DNA from: Manganibacter manganicus
GTDB lineage: Bacteria > Pseudomonadota > Alphaproteobacteria > Rhizobiales > Rhizobiaceae
Direction of reading: 5' to 3'
Length of the DNA: 64,000 bases
NCBI RefSeq assembly: GCF_002075885.1
Contig: NZ_MDET01000006.1
Span: 62,001-126,000, forward strand
Shown here: piece by piece, positions 17,920 through 27,659 of the stretch
Layout of the letters: each line of letters starts with the position of its first letter
How positions within the stretch are numbered: the first letter of the stretch is position 1
The notes under the pieces: model-generated
The model's database searches: none
The model's input: only the letters and a program-made list of their open reading frames with translations
Told to the model about the DNA's origin: nothing
Position numbers and translations under genes: made by a program

Positions 17920-18174
17920 TCAAACCGGATCGGATTTTTCCTCTTCGAACATCACCGCCACGTCCGAATTGGCGGACAGGCGCACCCTGTCCCCCTCGAC
18001 CTCGGCGACGAGACTCAAGGGGATGTAATGGTGATGGCCTTCATGGCGACCCTCGCCGCTGTCCTTCTTCGTCAGCTTGATGCGCTCACCTTCCACGCCG
18101 TCCACCGTGCCGACATGGACGCCATCGGCGCCGATCACTTCCATATGTTCGCGAATTCGTGCCGTATCGTTCAT
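17920..18174 (-). CDS. DUF2171-domain protein, 84 aa
   Basis: A small PRC-barrel-like protein of the DUF2171 group: IREHMEVIGADGVHVGTVDG and IKLTKKDSG are the typical first half, followed by a His-rich loop (GRHEGHHHYIPLSLV). The start is placed at the ATG at 18174 because GGAG lies 8 bases before it; a further ATG 27 bases upstream is in frame. Function is unknown; relatives are often stress-associated cytoplasmic proteins. It is convergent with the P1 peptidase gene (6 bases between stops). Confidence 0.82.
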   Translation of the reverse strand: MNDTARIREHMEVIGADGVHVGTVDGVEGERIKLTKKDSGEGRHEGHHHYIPLSLVAEVEGDRVRLSANSDVAVMFEEEKSDPV

Positions 18175-18333
18175 GATGCTTCTCCATTCGATGCCCACCA
18201 CAACGAACGGGGTGGCATTTGGATGCGCCGCGCATTTGTGAAAAAGCGAGTTTCAACGGCGTGTGCGCTACGTTGAGCATTGCGCCCCGTTCTGTTAGGA
18301 GGCGGCATCTTCCGCTGCAATCAGGACTGATCG

Positions 18334-19641
18334 ATGATCCCTCGCTATTCGCGGCCCGAAATGGTCGCCATCTGGTCGCCCGAGACCCGCTTCCGCATCT
18401 GGTTCGAGATCGAGGCGCACGCCTGCGACGCGCTGGCCGAGCTTGGCGTCATACCGAAGGAGGCCGCGAGGACGATCTGGGAAAAGGGCGGCGCTGCGGA
18501 ATTCGATGTGGCGCGCATCAACGAGATCGAGGCCGTCACCAAGCATGACGTGATCGCCTTCCTCACCCATCTGGCCGGATTCGTCGGGCCGGACGCCCGC
18601 TTCATCCATCAGGGCATGACGTCGTCGGACGTGCTCGACACCTGCCTTGCGGTGCAACTCACCCGCGCCGCCGACCTTCTGCTCGCCGACATCGACGCCC
18701 TTCTGGCGGCGCTCAAGCGCCGCGCCTTCGAGCACAAGGACACCGTCACCATCGGCCGCAGCCACGGCATCCATGCCGAGCCGACGACGTTCGGCATAAA
18801 ACTGGCCGAAGCCTATGCAGAATTTTCGCGTGCCCGTGAACGGTTGGTGCACGCACGCGAAGACATCGCCACCTGCGCCATTTCCGGCGCGGTCGGCACG
18901 TTCGCCAATATCGACCCTTACGTGGAAGAGCATGTCGCGAAAAAGCTCGGCCTGAAGCCGGAGCCGGTTTCGACGCAGGTCATCCCGCGCGACCGCCACG
19001 CCATGTTCTTTGCCACGCTCGGCGTCATCGCTTCGTCCATCGAACGGCTTTCCATCGAAATCCGCCATTTGCAGCGCACCGAGGTGCTGGAGGCGGAAGA
19101 GTATTTCTCGCCCGGCCAGAAGGGCTCGTCGGCCATGCCGCACAAGCGCAACCCGGTGCTGACCGAGAACCTCACCGGTCTGGCACGCATGGTGCGCGCC
19201 TATGCCATGCCGGCGATGGAGAATGTGGCGTTGTGGCACGAGCGTGACATTTCACACTCGTCCGTCGAACGCATGATCGGTCCGGATGCCACGATCACGC
19301 TGGATTTCGCACTGGCGCGGCTGACCGGCGTCATCGATAAATTGCTCGTCTACCCGCAGAACATGGAAAAGAACCTCAACAAGTTCCGCGGGCTGGTGCA
19401 TTCGCAGCGCGTGCTTCTGGCCCTCACGCAAGCTGGCGTTTCGCGCGAGGACGCCTACCGCCTGGTGCAGAGAAACGCCATGAAGGTGTGGGAGGAAGGC
19501 AAGGATTTCCTTGAGGAATTACTTGCTGACAAGGACGTGACAGCGGCGCTATCGGTGGCCGATATTCGAGAAAAATTCGATCTCGGCTACCACACCAAGC
19601 ATGTCGATACCATATTCAGGCGGGTATTCGGCGAGGGTTAG
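18334..19641 (+). CDS. purB: Adenylosuccinate lyase
   Basis: Catalyses two steps of purine synthesis, release of fumarate from SAICAR and from adenylosuccinate. The 435-residue protein shows the fumarase/aspartase superfamily signature [16 protein letters not shown] (about 263-278), the TSSDVLDT loop and the [11 protein letters not shown] segment with the catalytic His. Length and blocks are normal for bacterial PurB. It is located 3.4 kb before purC on the same strand but is not in that operon. A small membrane protein gene follows 68 bases later. Confidence 0.96.
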   Translation: MIPRYSRPEMVAIWSPETRFRIWFEIEAHACDALAELGVIPKEAARTIWEKGGAAEFDVARINEIEAVTKHDVIAFLTHLAGFVGPDARFIHQGMTSSDVLDTCLAVQLTRAADLLLADIDALLAALKRRAFEHKDTVTIGRSHGIHAEPTTFGIKLAEAYAEFSRARERLVHAREDIATCAISGAVGTFANIDPYVEEHVAKKLGLKPEPVSTQVIPRDRHAMFFATLGVIASSIERLSIEIRHLQRTEVLEAEEYFSPGQKGSSAMPHKRNPVLTENLTGLARMVRAYAMPAMENVALWHERDISHSSVERMIGPDATITLDFALARLTGVIDKLLVYPQNMEKNLNKFRGLVHSQRVLLALTQAGVSREDAYRLVQRNAMKVWEEGKDFLEELLADKDVTAALSVADIREKFDLGYHTKHVDTIFRRVFGEG

Positions 19642-19709
19642 GCTCAGCGCCATCGTCGGAACCCGCATCACCTGCCCGCGTTTAAGGGCACCTTGTGTGA
19701 GAACTGAAC

Positions 19710-19883
19710 ATGGCTGAACACGAACTCGATCACGACAATAGTCGCGGCCACGCAGGCTGGTTCATGCGCGGCTTCGCGACGGCGGTGCTGTTATGTGCCG
19801 CCCTTCTCTATTTCGGCGGCTTCTTCGATCCGGCCGGGTCGCAGGATCTCGATCATTCCCGCACCATTATCGTCGGCAAATAG
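19710..19883 (+). CDS. Small single-pass membrane protein, 57 aa
   Basis: An acidic N-terminus (MAEHELDHDN) is followed by one hydrophobic segment, GFATAVLLCAALLYFGGFF (about 24-42), and a short hydrophilic tail ending TIIVGK. It is a predicted single-span inner-membrane protein with no family that I recognise. A GAGAA precedes the ATG at 19710. It follows purB in the same direction and might be read from the same transcript. Function unknown. Confidence 0.6.
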   Translation: MAEHELDHDNSRGHAGWFMRGFATAVLLCAALLYFGGFFDPAGSQDLDHSRTIIVGK

Positions 19884-19901
19884 CCGGCGCGGCAGGCCGC
19901 C

Positions 19902-20717
19902 TCAACCGGGCTGCCCCGGCACCGTCCTGATGACCGTGCCCCACGGATCCTGTGTTGCCGTTTCTTGCTTTGCCGTCGCGGAGCGCATCTCGACCCAGGC
20001 AAGACCGCTGCGACCGGGATCGCGGTGATCCGCACCGGCACTCTGCCAGGCATTGGCGCCGATGTGGTGATGGTAGCCTCCAGACGACAGGAACACTGCC
20101 TGCGCACCGTAGCGCGCCACCGTATCGAAGCCGAAACTGTCATGCCACCAGGCCTCGGCCTGCCTTGGATCGCCGACCCGCAGATGGACATGGCCGACAA
20201 CGGTGTTTTCTGGCGCCCCTTGCCAACCGGCATCGCCAGCCGGAACGCTGCCGACGACCGCGGGAATATCCATCCGTTCGGTGCTCATTGCGACCTGCGA
20301 ACCGTTCCATGACCAGCTTTCACGCGGGCGATCGACATAGATTTCAATGCCGTTGCCTTCCGGATCGGTCAGGTAGACGGCCTCGCTGACAAGGTGATCC
20401 GACGCGCCTTCTATAGCGATACGGTGTTCGACGGCATGGTTGATCCAGCGGCCGAGATCGGCCCGCGAAGGCAAGAGAAAGGCCGTATGGAAAAGGCCCG
20501 CAGAGCGCGGGGCGTCCGGCCTGGCTGCCGGATCGTTCTCCAGCAACAACAAAGGCCGGTTTGCAGCGCCGAGTGTGATCGTCTCACCGTCCCGGTTCAG
20601 TTCATCGAGCCCGACGACGGTGCGGTAATAAGCCGCCAGCGCGTCAGCATTTCGGGCTTTCAGGCCGACACGGGCGACGCTGATAGGCGTGGTGGCGGCA
20701 AAAGGCAGTTCACTCAT
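19902..20717 (-). CDS. VOC-family dioxygenase-like protein (CatE type)
   Basis: A 271-residue protein with two vicinal-oxygen-chelate modules. Metal-binding positions are suggested by LFHTAFLLPSR and GNGIEIYVDRP in the first half, and GHVHLRVGDP and WVEMRSAT in the second, a His/Glu pattern as in extradiol catechol dioxygenases and glyoxalase relatives. The substrate is unknown. The ATG at 20717 is chosen because GGAGAATAGCTCG precedes it; the frame extends 60 bases further. It is divergent from the hydrolase at 20938, and a 17-bp palindrome lies between them. Confidence 0.86.
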   Translation of the reverse strand: MSELPFAATTPISVARVGLKARNADALAAYYRTVVGLDELNRDGETITLGAANRPLLLLENDPAARPDAPRSAGLFHTAFLLPSRADLGRWINHAVEHRIAIEGASDHLVSEAVYLTDPEGNGIEIYVDRPRESWSWNGSQVAMSTERMDIPAVVGSVPAGDAGWQGAPENTVVGHVHLRVGDPRQAEAWWHDSFGFDTVARYGAQAVFLSSGGYHHHIGANAWQSAGADHRDPGRSGLAWVEMRSATAKQETATQDPWGTVIRTVPGQPG

Positions 20718-20854
20718 CGAGCTATTCTCCTGGCAATTGGATTGGGCAGCCGGCAATCGGAAGGAACCTTTCAACAAGTTCCCGCTGCCGATCGCCTTTC
20801 GCCTGCTGCCATAGAAAATCGTCGCTTAGCATCGTTCACACAAGTACGCATTAT

Positions 20855-20871
20855 ATGAACATCATGTTCAT
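20855..20871. promoter_or_regulatory. Candidate operator: 17-bp palindrome between divergent genes
   Basis: ATGAACAT-C-ATGTTCAT is an inverted repeat with perfect 8-base arms and a single central base. It lies 138 bases before the VOC gene and 67 bases before the hydrolase start, in an AT-rich stretch unlike the surroundings. The position and symmetry suit a repressor site, but no regulator gene is adjacent. It does not match the GTTC-N7-GTTC LexA pattern. Confidence 0.45.
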
Positions 20872-20937
20872 TATTTGTGACCTATGGTCGACCAAGCGGC
20901 GTTGCAACACGCTATCTTCGCGGCTACATGCGGCACC

Positions 20938-21486
20938 ATGAAGGTCAAGGACGCAGATATTCTCATCGTGCCGGGCTACACAAATTCCGGCCCCGATCAT
21001 TGGCAAAGCCGATGGCAAGCCAGGCTGTCCACGGCCCGCAGGGTCGAGCAGGCGGAATGGTCGAAGCCGGTTCGCGAGGACTGGACCGCCAGCGTGGCGA
21101 AAGCCGTCAACGAAGCCAGCCGGCCGGTGGTCTTCGTCGCCCATTCGCTCGGCGTGGCAAGCGTCGTGCAAGCGATGCAGAATTTCCGCAACCGGGTCGC
21201 CGGTGCTTTCTTCGTCGCGCCGCCGGATGTGGCCAATCCAAAAATCAGGCCAAGACACCTGATGACATTTGGGCCGTACCCGCGCGATCCGCTGCCCTTT
21301 CCGTCGATCACCATAGCCAGCCGAAACGACCCTTACTGTCCGTTTCCTGTCGCGGAGGATATTGCGTCGGCATGGGGTTCGCTGTTCATCGATGCCGGCG
21401 AGGCCGGCCATCTCAATGCCGAATCCGGCCATGGGCCATGGCCGGAAGGCTCCATGACTTTCGCGCAGTTCATGACACGGCTGTGA
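20938..21486 (+). CDS. RBBP9/YdeN-type alpha/beta hydrolase
   Basis: A 182-residue serine hydrolase of the RBBP9/YdeN group, recognised from ILIVPGYTNSGPDHWQSRW near the start, the nucleophile elbow VFVAHSLGVAS, and the end motif GEAGHLNAESGHGPWPEG with the catalytic His. Asp is expected in SRNDPYCP. Family members have unknown natural substrates. The ATG at 20938 starts the protein as MKVKDADIL, as in relatives, while the in-frame ATG at 20884 would add 18 residues and lies very close to the palindrome. No clear ribosome binding site is seen for either. Confidence 0.85.
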   Translation: MKVKDADILIVPGYTNSGPDHWQSRWQARLSTARRVEQAEWSKPVREDWTASVAKAVNEASRPVVFVAHSLGVASVVQAMQNFRNRVAGAFFVAPPDVANPKIRPRHLMTFGPYPRDPLPFPSITIASRNDPYCPFPVAEDIASAWGSLFIDAGEAGHLNAESGHGPWPEGSMTFAQFMTRL

Positions 21487-21528
21487 ACAGAAGGGCAGTT
21501 GGCAATCGAAGCAATTTGCTCCGGTTGG

Positions 21529-22308
21529 CTACTGCCGATTGCCGATCGACTTCTTTACATCGGCCAGCAGGACCGAGGCGCCCAGCGCAATCAGCGCATG
21601 CTCGGAACCCATGGCAAGCAACTGGTAGCCCATCTTTACCACCCGTCCCGCGACGGCTGGGTCGACCACAAAAATAGCCGCGTATTTGCCGGCCGCGTGG
21701 GCACGCGCCGCCACGTCCGCGATCGTCTCCATCATGTCCTCATGCGTGGAATCGACCGTGCCGCCCTTGGTCCAGGCGATGGAAAAATCCGACGGCCCAA
21801 GGAAGATACCATCAATGCCGGGCGTTGCCAGTATCCCGTCGAGCACGTCGAGCGCCGCGCGCGTCTCGATCATGGCGAAGGCCAGTGTGCGCTCGTTGCT
21901 CTTGCGCAGCCAGTCCTGCTGGCTGCCTTGCCCATGGCGGGGGAAGGCATAGGTCGGCCCCCAGGAGCGCGCGCCAACCGGCGGGTATTTCATCGCTGCA
22001 GCGAACTGCCTGGCGTCCTCGACGGAGTTGACCATCGGTGCGATCACCGCCTCGGCGCCGAAATCAAGCGCCCGGCTGGCCATATCGAAACGGCCGACCG
22101 GAATGCGCACCAAAGACGGCTTGCCGGCGGCAAGCACCGGTGCCAGACCGCGCAGAACGCTGTCCTCATGATGGCCGCCATGCTGCATGTCGAGCGTCAC
22201 GCAGTCGAAGCCCTGTTGGGCGACGAGTTCGACCGTCAGCGCATCGGGCACCCCAGACCAGGCGGTGCAAAGCGTCTCGCCGGCGGCAAGGCGTGATTTC
22301 AGTGACAT
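21529..22308 (-). CDS. HpaI/HpcH-family class II aldolase
   Basis: A 259-residue metal-dependent pyruvate aldolase of the HpcH/HpaI (2,4-dihydroxyhept-2-ene-1,7-dioate aldolase) family. Visible blocks are VTLDMQHGGHHED, the Arg-containing LVRIPVGR, MIETRAALDVLDGIL with the metal-ligand Glu, and GPSDFSIAW with the ligand Asp. Such enzymes split 4-hydroxy-2-oxo acids into pyruvate and an aldehyde; several related substrates are possible. The ATG at 22308 follows AGGAGCGTGCCA. Its neighbours do not form a pathway with it. Confidence 0.88.
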   Translation of the reverse strand: MSLKSRLAAGETLCTAWSGVPDALTVELVAQQGFDCVTLDMQHGGHHEDSVLRGLAPVLAAGKPSLVRIPVGRFDMASRALDFGAEAVIAPMVNSVEDARQFAAAMKYPPVGARSWGPTYAFPRHGQGSQQDWLRKSNERTLAFAMIETRAALDVLDGILATPGIDGIFLGPSDFSIAWTKGGTVDSTHEDMMETIADVAARAHAAGKYAAIFVVDPAVAGRVVKMGYQLLAMGSEHALIALGASVLLADVKKSIGNRQ

Positions 22309-22415
22309 TGGCACGCTCCTCATTGATCGATTCCAGTTTCAACCGGGAACCGCTGAGAAGGCAAAGGAAAAGCCGCCGCACAGGCCGCAGCCGATTGGTC
22401 CAGCGGCTTGAACCG

Positions 22416-22736
22416 TCAGGCGCCTCGGGCCTGCTCGATGGCCTTGGCCATCAGTTCATCCATGGTACGCCGGATCTGGTGATCCGACTGCTCGACGCCG
22501 GCCGCGTCGAAATCCTTGCGGATCTTGCGGAAAACATCGTGATCGCCGGCCTCCTCGATATCGGCGACGACAACTTCGCGCGCATAGGCCTCGGCATCGG
22601 CGCCGGCCTTGCCCAGTTTCTCGGCTGCCCACAGGCCAAGCGCCTTGTTGCGCCGGGCCATCGCCCTGAACCGCAACTCCTCATCGATCGCGAATTTGCG
22701 TTCGAACCCTTCTTCGCGGTCTTTCAGATTATTCAT
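22416..22736 (-). CDS. F1-ATPase inhibitor zeta subunit (DUF1476)
   Basis: A 106-residue helical protein of the DUF1476 family. In Paracoccus denitrificans this family is the zeta subunit that blocks rotation of the F1-ATPase, with the inhibitory part at the N-terminus. The sequence has the family pattern REEGFERKFAIDEELRFRA, RNKALGLWAAEKLG and VVVADIEEAGDHDVFRKIRK. GGAGGGAAACG precedes the ATG at 22736. It is not near ATP synthase genes, as is usual for the family. How strongly it inhibits ATPase in rhizobia is said to vary, so activity is inferred. Confidence 0.9.
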   Translation of the reverse strand: MNNLKDREEGFERKFAIDEELRFRAMARRNKALGLWAAEKLGKAGADAEAYAREVVVADIEEAGDHDVFRKIRKDFDAAGVEQSDHQIRRTMDELMAKAIEQARGA

Positions 22737-23014
22737 CGTTTCCCTCCAGAGTCGGATGCCGATTCGGCGACGGTGAATTAAGTTGCGATGACGCTCAAAT
22801 CAAAAGGACGTGGGTCGGTCAATATCCTTTCCCCCTGTTGAGACAGGTCTTGCGGCATTTCCATGGCGAAAGCGGTTGACCGGCCATATTTGTCGATTGA
22901 GCAAAGCCCGCGATTGCGCTAGAGACCCGGCTTGAGACCCATGGTGGCCGCCGGTTGCGCGGCAGAAAGAGGCCGGTTGCCGCCGCCTGCCCCTACAACC
23001 AGAGAAAAAATCCG

Positions 23015-23806
23015 ATGAAATCACGCCGCCGCATCTATGAAGGCAAGGCCAAGATCCTTTACGAAGGGCCGGAACCGGGCACGCTGATCCAGTTCTTCAA
23101 GGACGATGCGACTGCCTTCAATGCCAAGAAGCATGAGATCGTGGACGGCAAGGGCGTGCTCAACAACCGCATCTCCGAGCACATATTCAACCATCTGAAC
23201 CGCATGGGCATCCCGACGCACTTCATCCGCCGGCTCAACATGCGCGAGCAACTGATCAAGGAAGTCGAGATCATTCCACTGGAAGTCGTGGTGCGCAACG
23301 TCGCCGCCGGCTCGCTGTCGAAGCGCCTCGGCATCGAGGAAGGCACGGTGCTGCCGCGCTCGATTATCGAATTTTACTACAAGGCCGATGCGCTGGACGA
23401 CCCGATGGTGTCGGAAGAGCACGTCACCGCCTTCGGCTGGGCCAGCCCGCAAGAGATCGACGACATCATGGCGCTGGCCATCCGCGTCAACGACTTCCTC
23501 TCCGGCCTGTTCCTCGGCGTCGGCATCCAACTCGTCGATTTCAAGATGGAATGCGGCCGCCTGTTCGAAGGCGACATGATGCGCATCGTCGTCGCCGACG
23601 AGATTTCACCCGACTCCTGCCGGTTGTGGGATGTCGCCACGCAGGACAAGCTCGACAAGGATCGGTTCCGCCGCGACATGGGCGGACTGGTCGAAGCCTA
23701 TCAGGAAGTCGCGCGGCGTCTCGGCATCATGAACGAGAACGAGCCGCCCCGGCCGACCGGCCCCGTGCTGGTCGCCTCCACCGACCCGAAGACCACCAAG
23801 CATTGA
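23015..23806 (+). CDS. purC: Phosphoribosylaminoimidazole-succinocarboxamide synthase
   Basis: SAICAR synthetase, joining aspartate to CAIR with ATP in purine synthesis. [18 protein letters not shown] is the conserved N-terminus and [10 protein letters not shown] and [14 protein letters not shown] are the two PurC signatures. The ATG at 23015 follows AGAGAAAAAATCCG; an in-frame start 60 bases earlier is not preferred. The 263 residues include a short C-terminal tail ([15 protein letters not shown]) beyond the usual end. First gene of purC-purS-purQ-(lipoprotein)-purL. A 106-bp hairpin element separates it from purS. Confidence 0.96.
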   Translation: MKSRRRIYEGKAKILYEGPEPGTLIQFFKDDATAFNAKKHEIVDGKGVLNNRISEHIFNHLNRMGIPTHFIRRLNMREQLIKEVEIIPLEVVVRNVAAGSLSKRLGIEEGTVLPRSIIEFYYKADALDDPMVSEEHVTAFGWASPQEIDDIMALAIRVNDFLSGLFLGVGIQLVDFKMECGRLFEGDMMRIVVADEISPDSCRLWDVATQDKLDKDRFRRDMGGLVEAYQEVARRLGIMNENEPPRPTGPVLVASTDPKTTKH

Positions 23807-23815
23807 GGTAGAACA

Positions 23816-23921
23816 GTGCGTCCTTCGAGGCTCGCTCCGCTCGCACCTCAGGATGAGGAAGGTCGGTTGCTCTGTGGTCCTCATCCTGAGGTGCGAGCGG
23901 AGCGAGCCTCGAAGGACGCAC
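23816..23921. repeat. Perfect 44-bp inverted repeat element (copy 1)
   Basis: Arms 23816-23859 and 23878-23921 are exact inverted copies of 44 bases with an 18-base spacer; each begins or ends with GTGCGTCCTTCGAGGCTCGC. The element lies between purC and purS and would fold into a very long hairpin in the operon mRNA. A diverged copy is at 44199-44308 and an 18-base remnant at 45256-45273. I recall this sequence as a dispersed rhizobial palindrome, which a genome search could confirm. Confidence 0.95.
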
Positions 23922-23952
23922 AACCGGAATGCAACGGAGAAGCCGAAACCAC

Positions 23953-24195
23953 ATGATCAAGGCCCGTGTCACCGTCACCCTCAAGAACGGCGTGCTCGAT
24001 CCGCAAGGCAAGGCGATCGAGCACGCGCTGACCGGCCTCGGTTTCGACGGCGTCGGCCAGGTACGGCAGGGCAAGGTGTTCGACCTCGAGCTTGAAGGTG
24101 CCGATAAAGCCAAGGCCGAAGCCGACCTGAAAGCCATGTGCGACAAACTGCTGGCGAATACGGTGATCGAGAATTACGCGGTGGAGATTGCCTGA
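23953..24195 (+). CDS. purS: FGAM synthase subunit PurS
   Basis: The small 80-residue subunit of the three-part formylglycinamidine synthase (PurS, PurQ, PurL), which helps pass ammonia from PurQ to Pur[23 protein letters not shown] is split here as the family start [13 protein letters not shown] and [23 protein letters not shown] is the middle block. The ATG at 23953 is used; the frame also opens 24 bases earlier in repeat-flanking sequence. It follows the 44-bp inverted repeat by 31 bases and precedes purQ with no gap. Confidence 0.95.
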   Translation: MIKARVTVTLKNGVLDPQGKAIEHALTGLGFDGVGQVRQGKVFDLELEGADKAKAEADLKAMCDKLLANTVIENYAVEIA

Positions 24196-24196
24196 G

Positions 24197-24865
24197 GTGA
24201 AATCCGCCGTCGTCCTCCTTCCCGGCCTCAACCGCGACCGCGACATGATCGCGGCGCTAACCAAGATTTCCGGCCATGCACCCGTAACGGTGTGGCAGAC
24301 CGACACGGAAATTCCTGACGTCGATCTCATCGCCATTCCGGGCGGTTTTTCCTTCGGCGATTATCTGCGCTGCGGCGCGATCGCCGCGCGCTCGCCCGTC
24401 ATGCGGGCGGTGGCCGAAAAGGCCGCCAGGGGGGTCATGGTCGTCGGCGTGTGCAACGGCTTCCAGATTCTGGTCGAGGCCGGCCTGTTGCCCGGCGCGC
24501 TGATGCGCAACGCCTCGCTGAAGTTCGTCTGCCGCGAAGTGAAGTTACAGGTCGTCAACGCCAACACCGCGTTTACGCGCGGCTATCGGCCCAATCAGGT
24601 GATCCGCTGCCCGGTCGCGCATCACGACGGCAATTATTTCGCCGATGCTGAAACGCTGGCCCGCATCGAAGGCGAAGGCCAGGTGGTGTTCCGTTATGCC
24701 GAAAACACCAATCCGAACGGCTCGATCAACGACATTGCCGGCATCGTCAGCGCGGGCGGCAATGTTCTCGGCCTGATGCCGCATCCCGAAAACCTCATCG
24801 AAGCGGCACATGGCGGCAGCGACGGGCGGGCTCTGTTCGAGGGCGCGCTGGAGCTGGCCGCCTGA
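24197..24865 (+). CDS. purQ: FGAM synthase glutaminase subunit PurQ
   Basis: The glutamine amidotransferase (class I) of FGAM synthase. The nucleophile Cys is in [16 protein letters not shown], and the catalytic His/Glu pair in [11 protein letters not shown] near the C-terminus. The start is a GTG at 24197 (product begins [16 protein letters not shown]), with GGAG about 10 bases before it; a TTG at 24188 overlapping the purS stop is the alternative. The 222 residues are normal for PurQ. Lies in the operon between purS and a lipoprotein gene. Confidence 0.94.
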   Translation: MKSAVVLLPGLNRDRDMIAALTKISGHAPVTVWQTDTEIPDVDLIAIPGGFSFGDYLRCGAIAARSPVMRAVAEKAARGVMVVGVCNGFQILVEAGLLPGALMRNASLKFVCREVKLQVVNANTAFTRGYRPNQVIRCPVAHHDGNYFADAETLARIEGEGQVVFRYAENTNPNGSINDIAGIVSAGGNVLGLMPHPENLIEAAHGGSDGRALFEGALELAA

Positions 24866-24902
24866 TCTTTCCCACGCTTGCCGAAGCCGGAGCCTGGATG
24901 CC

Positions 24903-25316
24903 ATGTCGAAACCTCTTTCCATCGCCGGCGCAATTGCCTTGGGTTTCGTGGCACTTGGCCTGGCTGCCTGCCAATCCGGTTCAAAGAACGACGCGCCTTC
25001 GGGCAAAAGCGCCTCGCTGCGCGCCATGGAGCAGGTGGCGATCGCGGCGCACAAATGCTGGATCGCCAGCAAGGACCCGGCGTTCAAACCGTACCAGATG
25101 GCCAACGAACTCAACAATTTCGGCGGCACGCCGCGCTTCCTTCTGGTGCCGGCGAAGCATTATGGCGGCAAGCCGCTGCTGGTGGTGCAGGCCACCGGCA
25201 ATTCCAGCCGGGTCGAGGCATTCGGGCCGTTGATGGGCGAGACGCTCGGTTCGCGCATCGGCGCCGACATTGCCCGCTGGCAGAGCGGCGACGGCACCTG
25301 CGCGGCTAAAGCCTGA
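24903..25316 (+). CDS. Putative lipoprotein, 137 aa
   Basis: A lipoprotein signal is evident: MSKPLSIAGAIALGFVALGL followed by the lipobox AAC at about residues 21-23. The mature part (about 115 residues) has no family that I can name; it contains two further Cys residues (HKCW and GTC), which could form a disulfide. It starts 37 bases after purQ in the same direction and is followed by purL, so it is probably transcribed with the purine genes. Whether this position is functionally meaningful or just conserved gene order is not known. Confidence 0.8.
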   Translation: MSKPLSIAGAIALGFVALGLAACQSGSKNDAPSGKSASLRAMEQVAIAAHKCWIASKDPAFKPYQMANELNNFGGTPRFLLVPAKHYGGKPLLVVQATGNSSRVEAFGPLMGETLGSRIGADIARWQSGDGTCAAKA

Positions 25317-25412
25317 CAGACCGGTTTCCTGTTCCTGCAATGCCGCAATCCTTGCGGATCGCCGCATTTCAGGCTTTAGGAAAGCCTACATTGGTGGAGC
25401 GACTGAAGTTCG

Positions 25413-27638
25413 ATGACCGTTTCCAACACCCGCCCGATCACGCCCGAACTGATTGCCGCGCATGGGCTGAAACCGGAAGAATATCAGCGCATCCTCGAAC
25501 TCACCGGGCGCGAACCGACCTTCACCGAACTTGGCATCTTCTCGGCGATGTGGAACGAGCATTGCTCTTATAAATCATCGAAGAAATGGCTGCGCACCCT
25601 GCCGACGACGGGCGAGCGCGTCATCCAGGGTCCCGGTGAAAATGCCGGAGTGGTCGATATCGGCGATGGCGACTGCGTTGTCTTCAAGATGGAGAGCCAT
25701 AACCACCCCTCCTATATCGAGCCTTATCAGGGGGCTGCGACCGGCGTCGGCGGCATTTTGCGCGACGTCTTCACCATGGGCGCGCGTCCGATCGCGGCGA
25801 TGAATGCGCTGCGCTTCGGCGAGCCGGATCACCCCAAGACGCGGCATCTGGTGGCCGGCGTGGTTTCCGGCGTCGGCGGTTATGGCAATTCCTTCGGCGT
25901 GCCGACAGTCGGCGGCGAAGTCAATTTCGACCGCTCCTATAACGGCAATATCCTGGTTAATGCCTTTGCCGCGGGCCTTGCCAAGACCGATGCCATTTTC
26001 TTGTCGCAAGCCAAGGGGGTCGGCCTGCCGGTGGTTTATCTCGGCGCCAAGACCGGCCGCGACGGTGTCGGCGGCGCGACCATGGCTTCAGCCGAGTTCG
26101 ATGACAAAATCGATGAAAAGCGCCCGACCGTGCAGGTCGGCGACCCGTTCACCGAAAAATGCCTGCTGGAAGCCAGCCTCGAACTGATGGCGTCGGGCGC
26201 AGTCATCGCCATTCAGGACATGGGGGCCGCCGGCCTCACCTGCTCGGCCGTGGAAATGGGCGCCAAGGGCGATCTCGGCATCGAACTCGATCTCGATACC
26301 GTGCCGGTGCGCGAGGAGCGGATGAGCGCCTATGAGATGATGCTGTCCGAAAGCCAGGAACGCATGCTCATGGTGCTTCGCCCGGAAAAGGAGGCCGAGG
26401 CCAAGGCGATCTTCGTCAAATGGGGATTGGATTTCGCCATTGTCGGCAAGACCACCGACGATCTGCGCTTCCGCGTCCTGCACCAGGGCGAAGAGGTCGC
26501 CAATCTACCGATCAAGGAACTGGGCGACGAAGCGCCGGAATATGACCGGCCATGGGCGGAGCCTAAAACGCACAAGCCGCTTGCGATGGACGACATTCCG
26601 CAAGCCGATATTGCCGATACGCTCCTCAAGCTGCTTGCCGGGCCGGACCTTTCTTCACGGCGCTGGGTATGGGAGCAGTACGACACGCTGATCCAGGGCA
26701 ATTCGCTGCAACGGCCGGGCGGTGACGCCGGCGTCGTGCGCGTCGAAGGCCATGCGACCAAGGCGCTGGCCTTTTCCTCCGATGTCACGCCGCGCTATTG
26801 CGAGGCCGACCCGTACCGGGGCGGCAAGCAGGCGGTCGCCGAATGCTGGCGCAATCTGACAGCCACCGGCGCTGTGCCGCTGGCCGCAACCGACAATCTG
26901 AATTTCGGCAATCCGGAAAAGCCGGAGATCATGGGGCAGCTTGTCAAGGCCATCGAAGGCATCGGCGAAGCCTGCCGCAAGCTCGATTTCCCGATCGTGT
27001 CCGGCAACGTCTCGCTTTACAATGAAACGAATGGCCAAGGCATCTTGCCGACACCCACCCTCGGCGGCGTCGGGCTGATCGACGATTGGTCGAAAATGGC
27101 GCGTGTCGGCTTCGCTGCCGAAGGTGAGATGATCCTGCTCATCGGCGCGCCGTCAAGCTGGGGCACCCATCTCAGCCAGTCGATCTATATGCGCAACATC
27201 CATGAGCGCGTGGACGGCCCTCCGCCCTCAGTCGATCTCGACCACGAAAAGGCGGTTGGCGATCACGTGCGCGGCCTGATCCGGTCGGGTGTGGCAACGG
27301 CCGTGCACGATCTGTCCGATGGCGGGCTGGCGGTGGCGCTGGCAGAAATGGCGATGGTTTCCGGCATCGGCGCAACCATCGGCGCTCCGGAAGAATCCGA
27401 CCCCGTCCCCGTCTTCTTCGGCGAGGATCAGGGGCGTTATCTCGTCACCATCGCGCTGGACCCGCAAAGCGCCGAATGGCACGCTTTGCGCAAGCAGCAG
27501 GAGAAGCTTGGCATTGCCTGTGTGCAAATCGGCTCCACCGGCGGGGCCGATTTGAAACTGGGTGAGGCGCATGCCATATCTGTAACGGACTTGAAGGCCG
27601 CCCACGAATCCTGGTTTCCACGCTTCATGGAAACCTGA
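25413..27638 (+). CDS. purL: FGAM synthase large subunit PurL
   Basis: The synthetase subunit that converts FGAR to FGAM with ATP, using ammonia from PurQ. It is 741 residues, the length of the small (PurS-dependent) PurL type. Conserved blocks include [19 protein letters not shown] (near residues 38-56), [20 protein letters not shown] (the ATP/Mg region), [17 protein letters not shown] and [16 protein letters not shown]. This is the last pur gene of the operon; bolA follows 21 bases later in the same direction. Confidence 0.97.
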   Translation: MTVSNTRPITPELIAAHGLKPEEYQRILELTGREPTFTELGIFSAMWNEHCSYKSSKKWLRTLPTTGERVIQGPGENAGVVDIGDGDCVVFKMESHNHPSYIEPYQGAATGVGGILRDVFTMGARPIAAMNALRFGEPDHPKTRHLVAGVVSGVGGYGNSFGVPTVGGEVNFDRSYNGNILVNAFAAGLAKTDAIFLSQAKGVGLPVVYLGAKTGRDGVGGATMASAEFDDKIDEKRPTVQVGDPFTEKCLLEASLELMASGAVIAIQDMGAAGLTCSAVEMGAKGDLGIELDLDTVPVREERMSAYEMMLSESQERMLMVLRPEKEAEAKAIFVKWGLDFAIVGKTTDDLRFRVLHQGEEVANLPIKELGDEAPEYDRPWAEPKTHKPLAMDDIPQADIADTLLKLLAGPDLSSRRWVWEQYDTLIQGNSLQRPGGDAGVVRVEGHATKALAFSSDVTPRYCEADPYRGGKQAVAECWRNLTATGAVPLAATDNLNFGNPEKPEIMGQLVKAIEGIGEACRKLDFPIVSGNVSLYNETNGQGILPTPTLGGVGLIDDWSKMARVGFAAEGEMILLIGAPSSWGTHLSQSIYMRNIHERVDGPPPSVDLDHEKAVGDHVRGLIRSGVATAVHDLSDGGLAVALAEMAMVSGIGATIGAPEESDPVPVFFGEDQGRYLVTIALDPQSAEWHALRKQQEKLGIACVQIGSTGGADLKLGEAHAISVTDLKAAHESWFPRFMET

Positions 27639-27659
27639 GACGGAACCAAGGAATACAGC

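Noticed and set aside
20855-20871. The palindrome as a LexA box.
   Set aside because: Alphaproteobacterial boxes are GTTC-N7-GTTC direct repeats; this is an inverted repeat with a one-base centre.
23816-23921. An insertion sequence end or a transposon.
   Set aside because: No transposase, no target duplication was seen, and the unit is about 100 bases; it is a short palindromic repeat.
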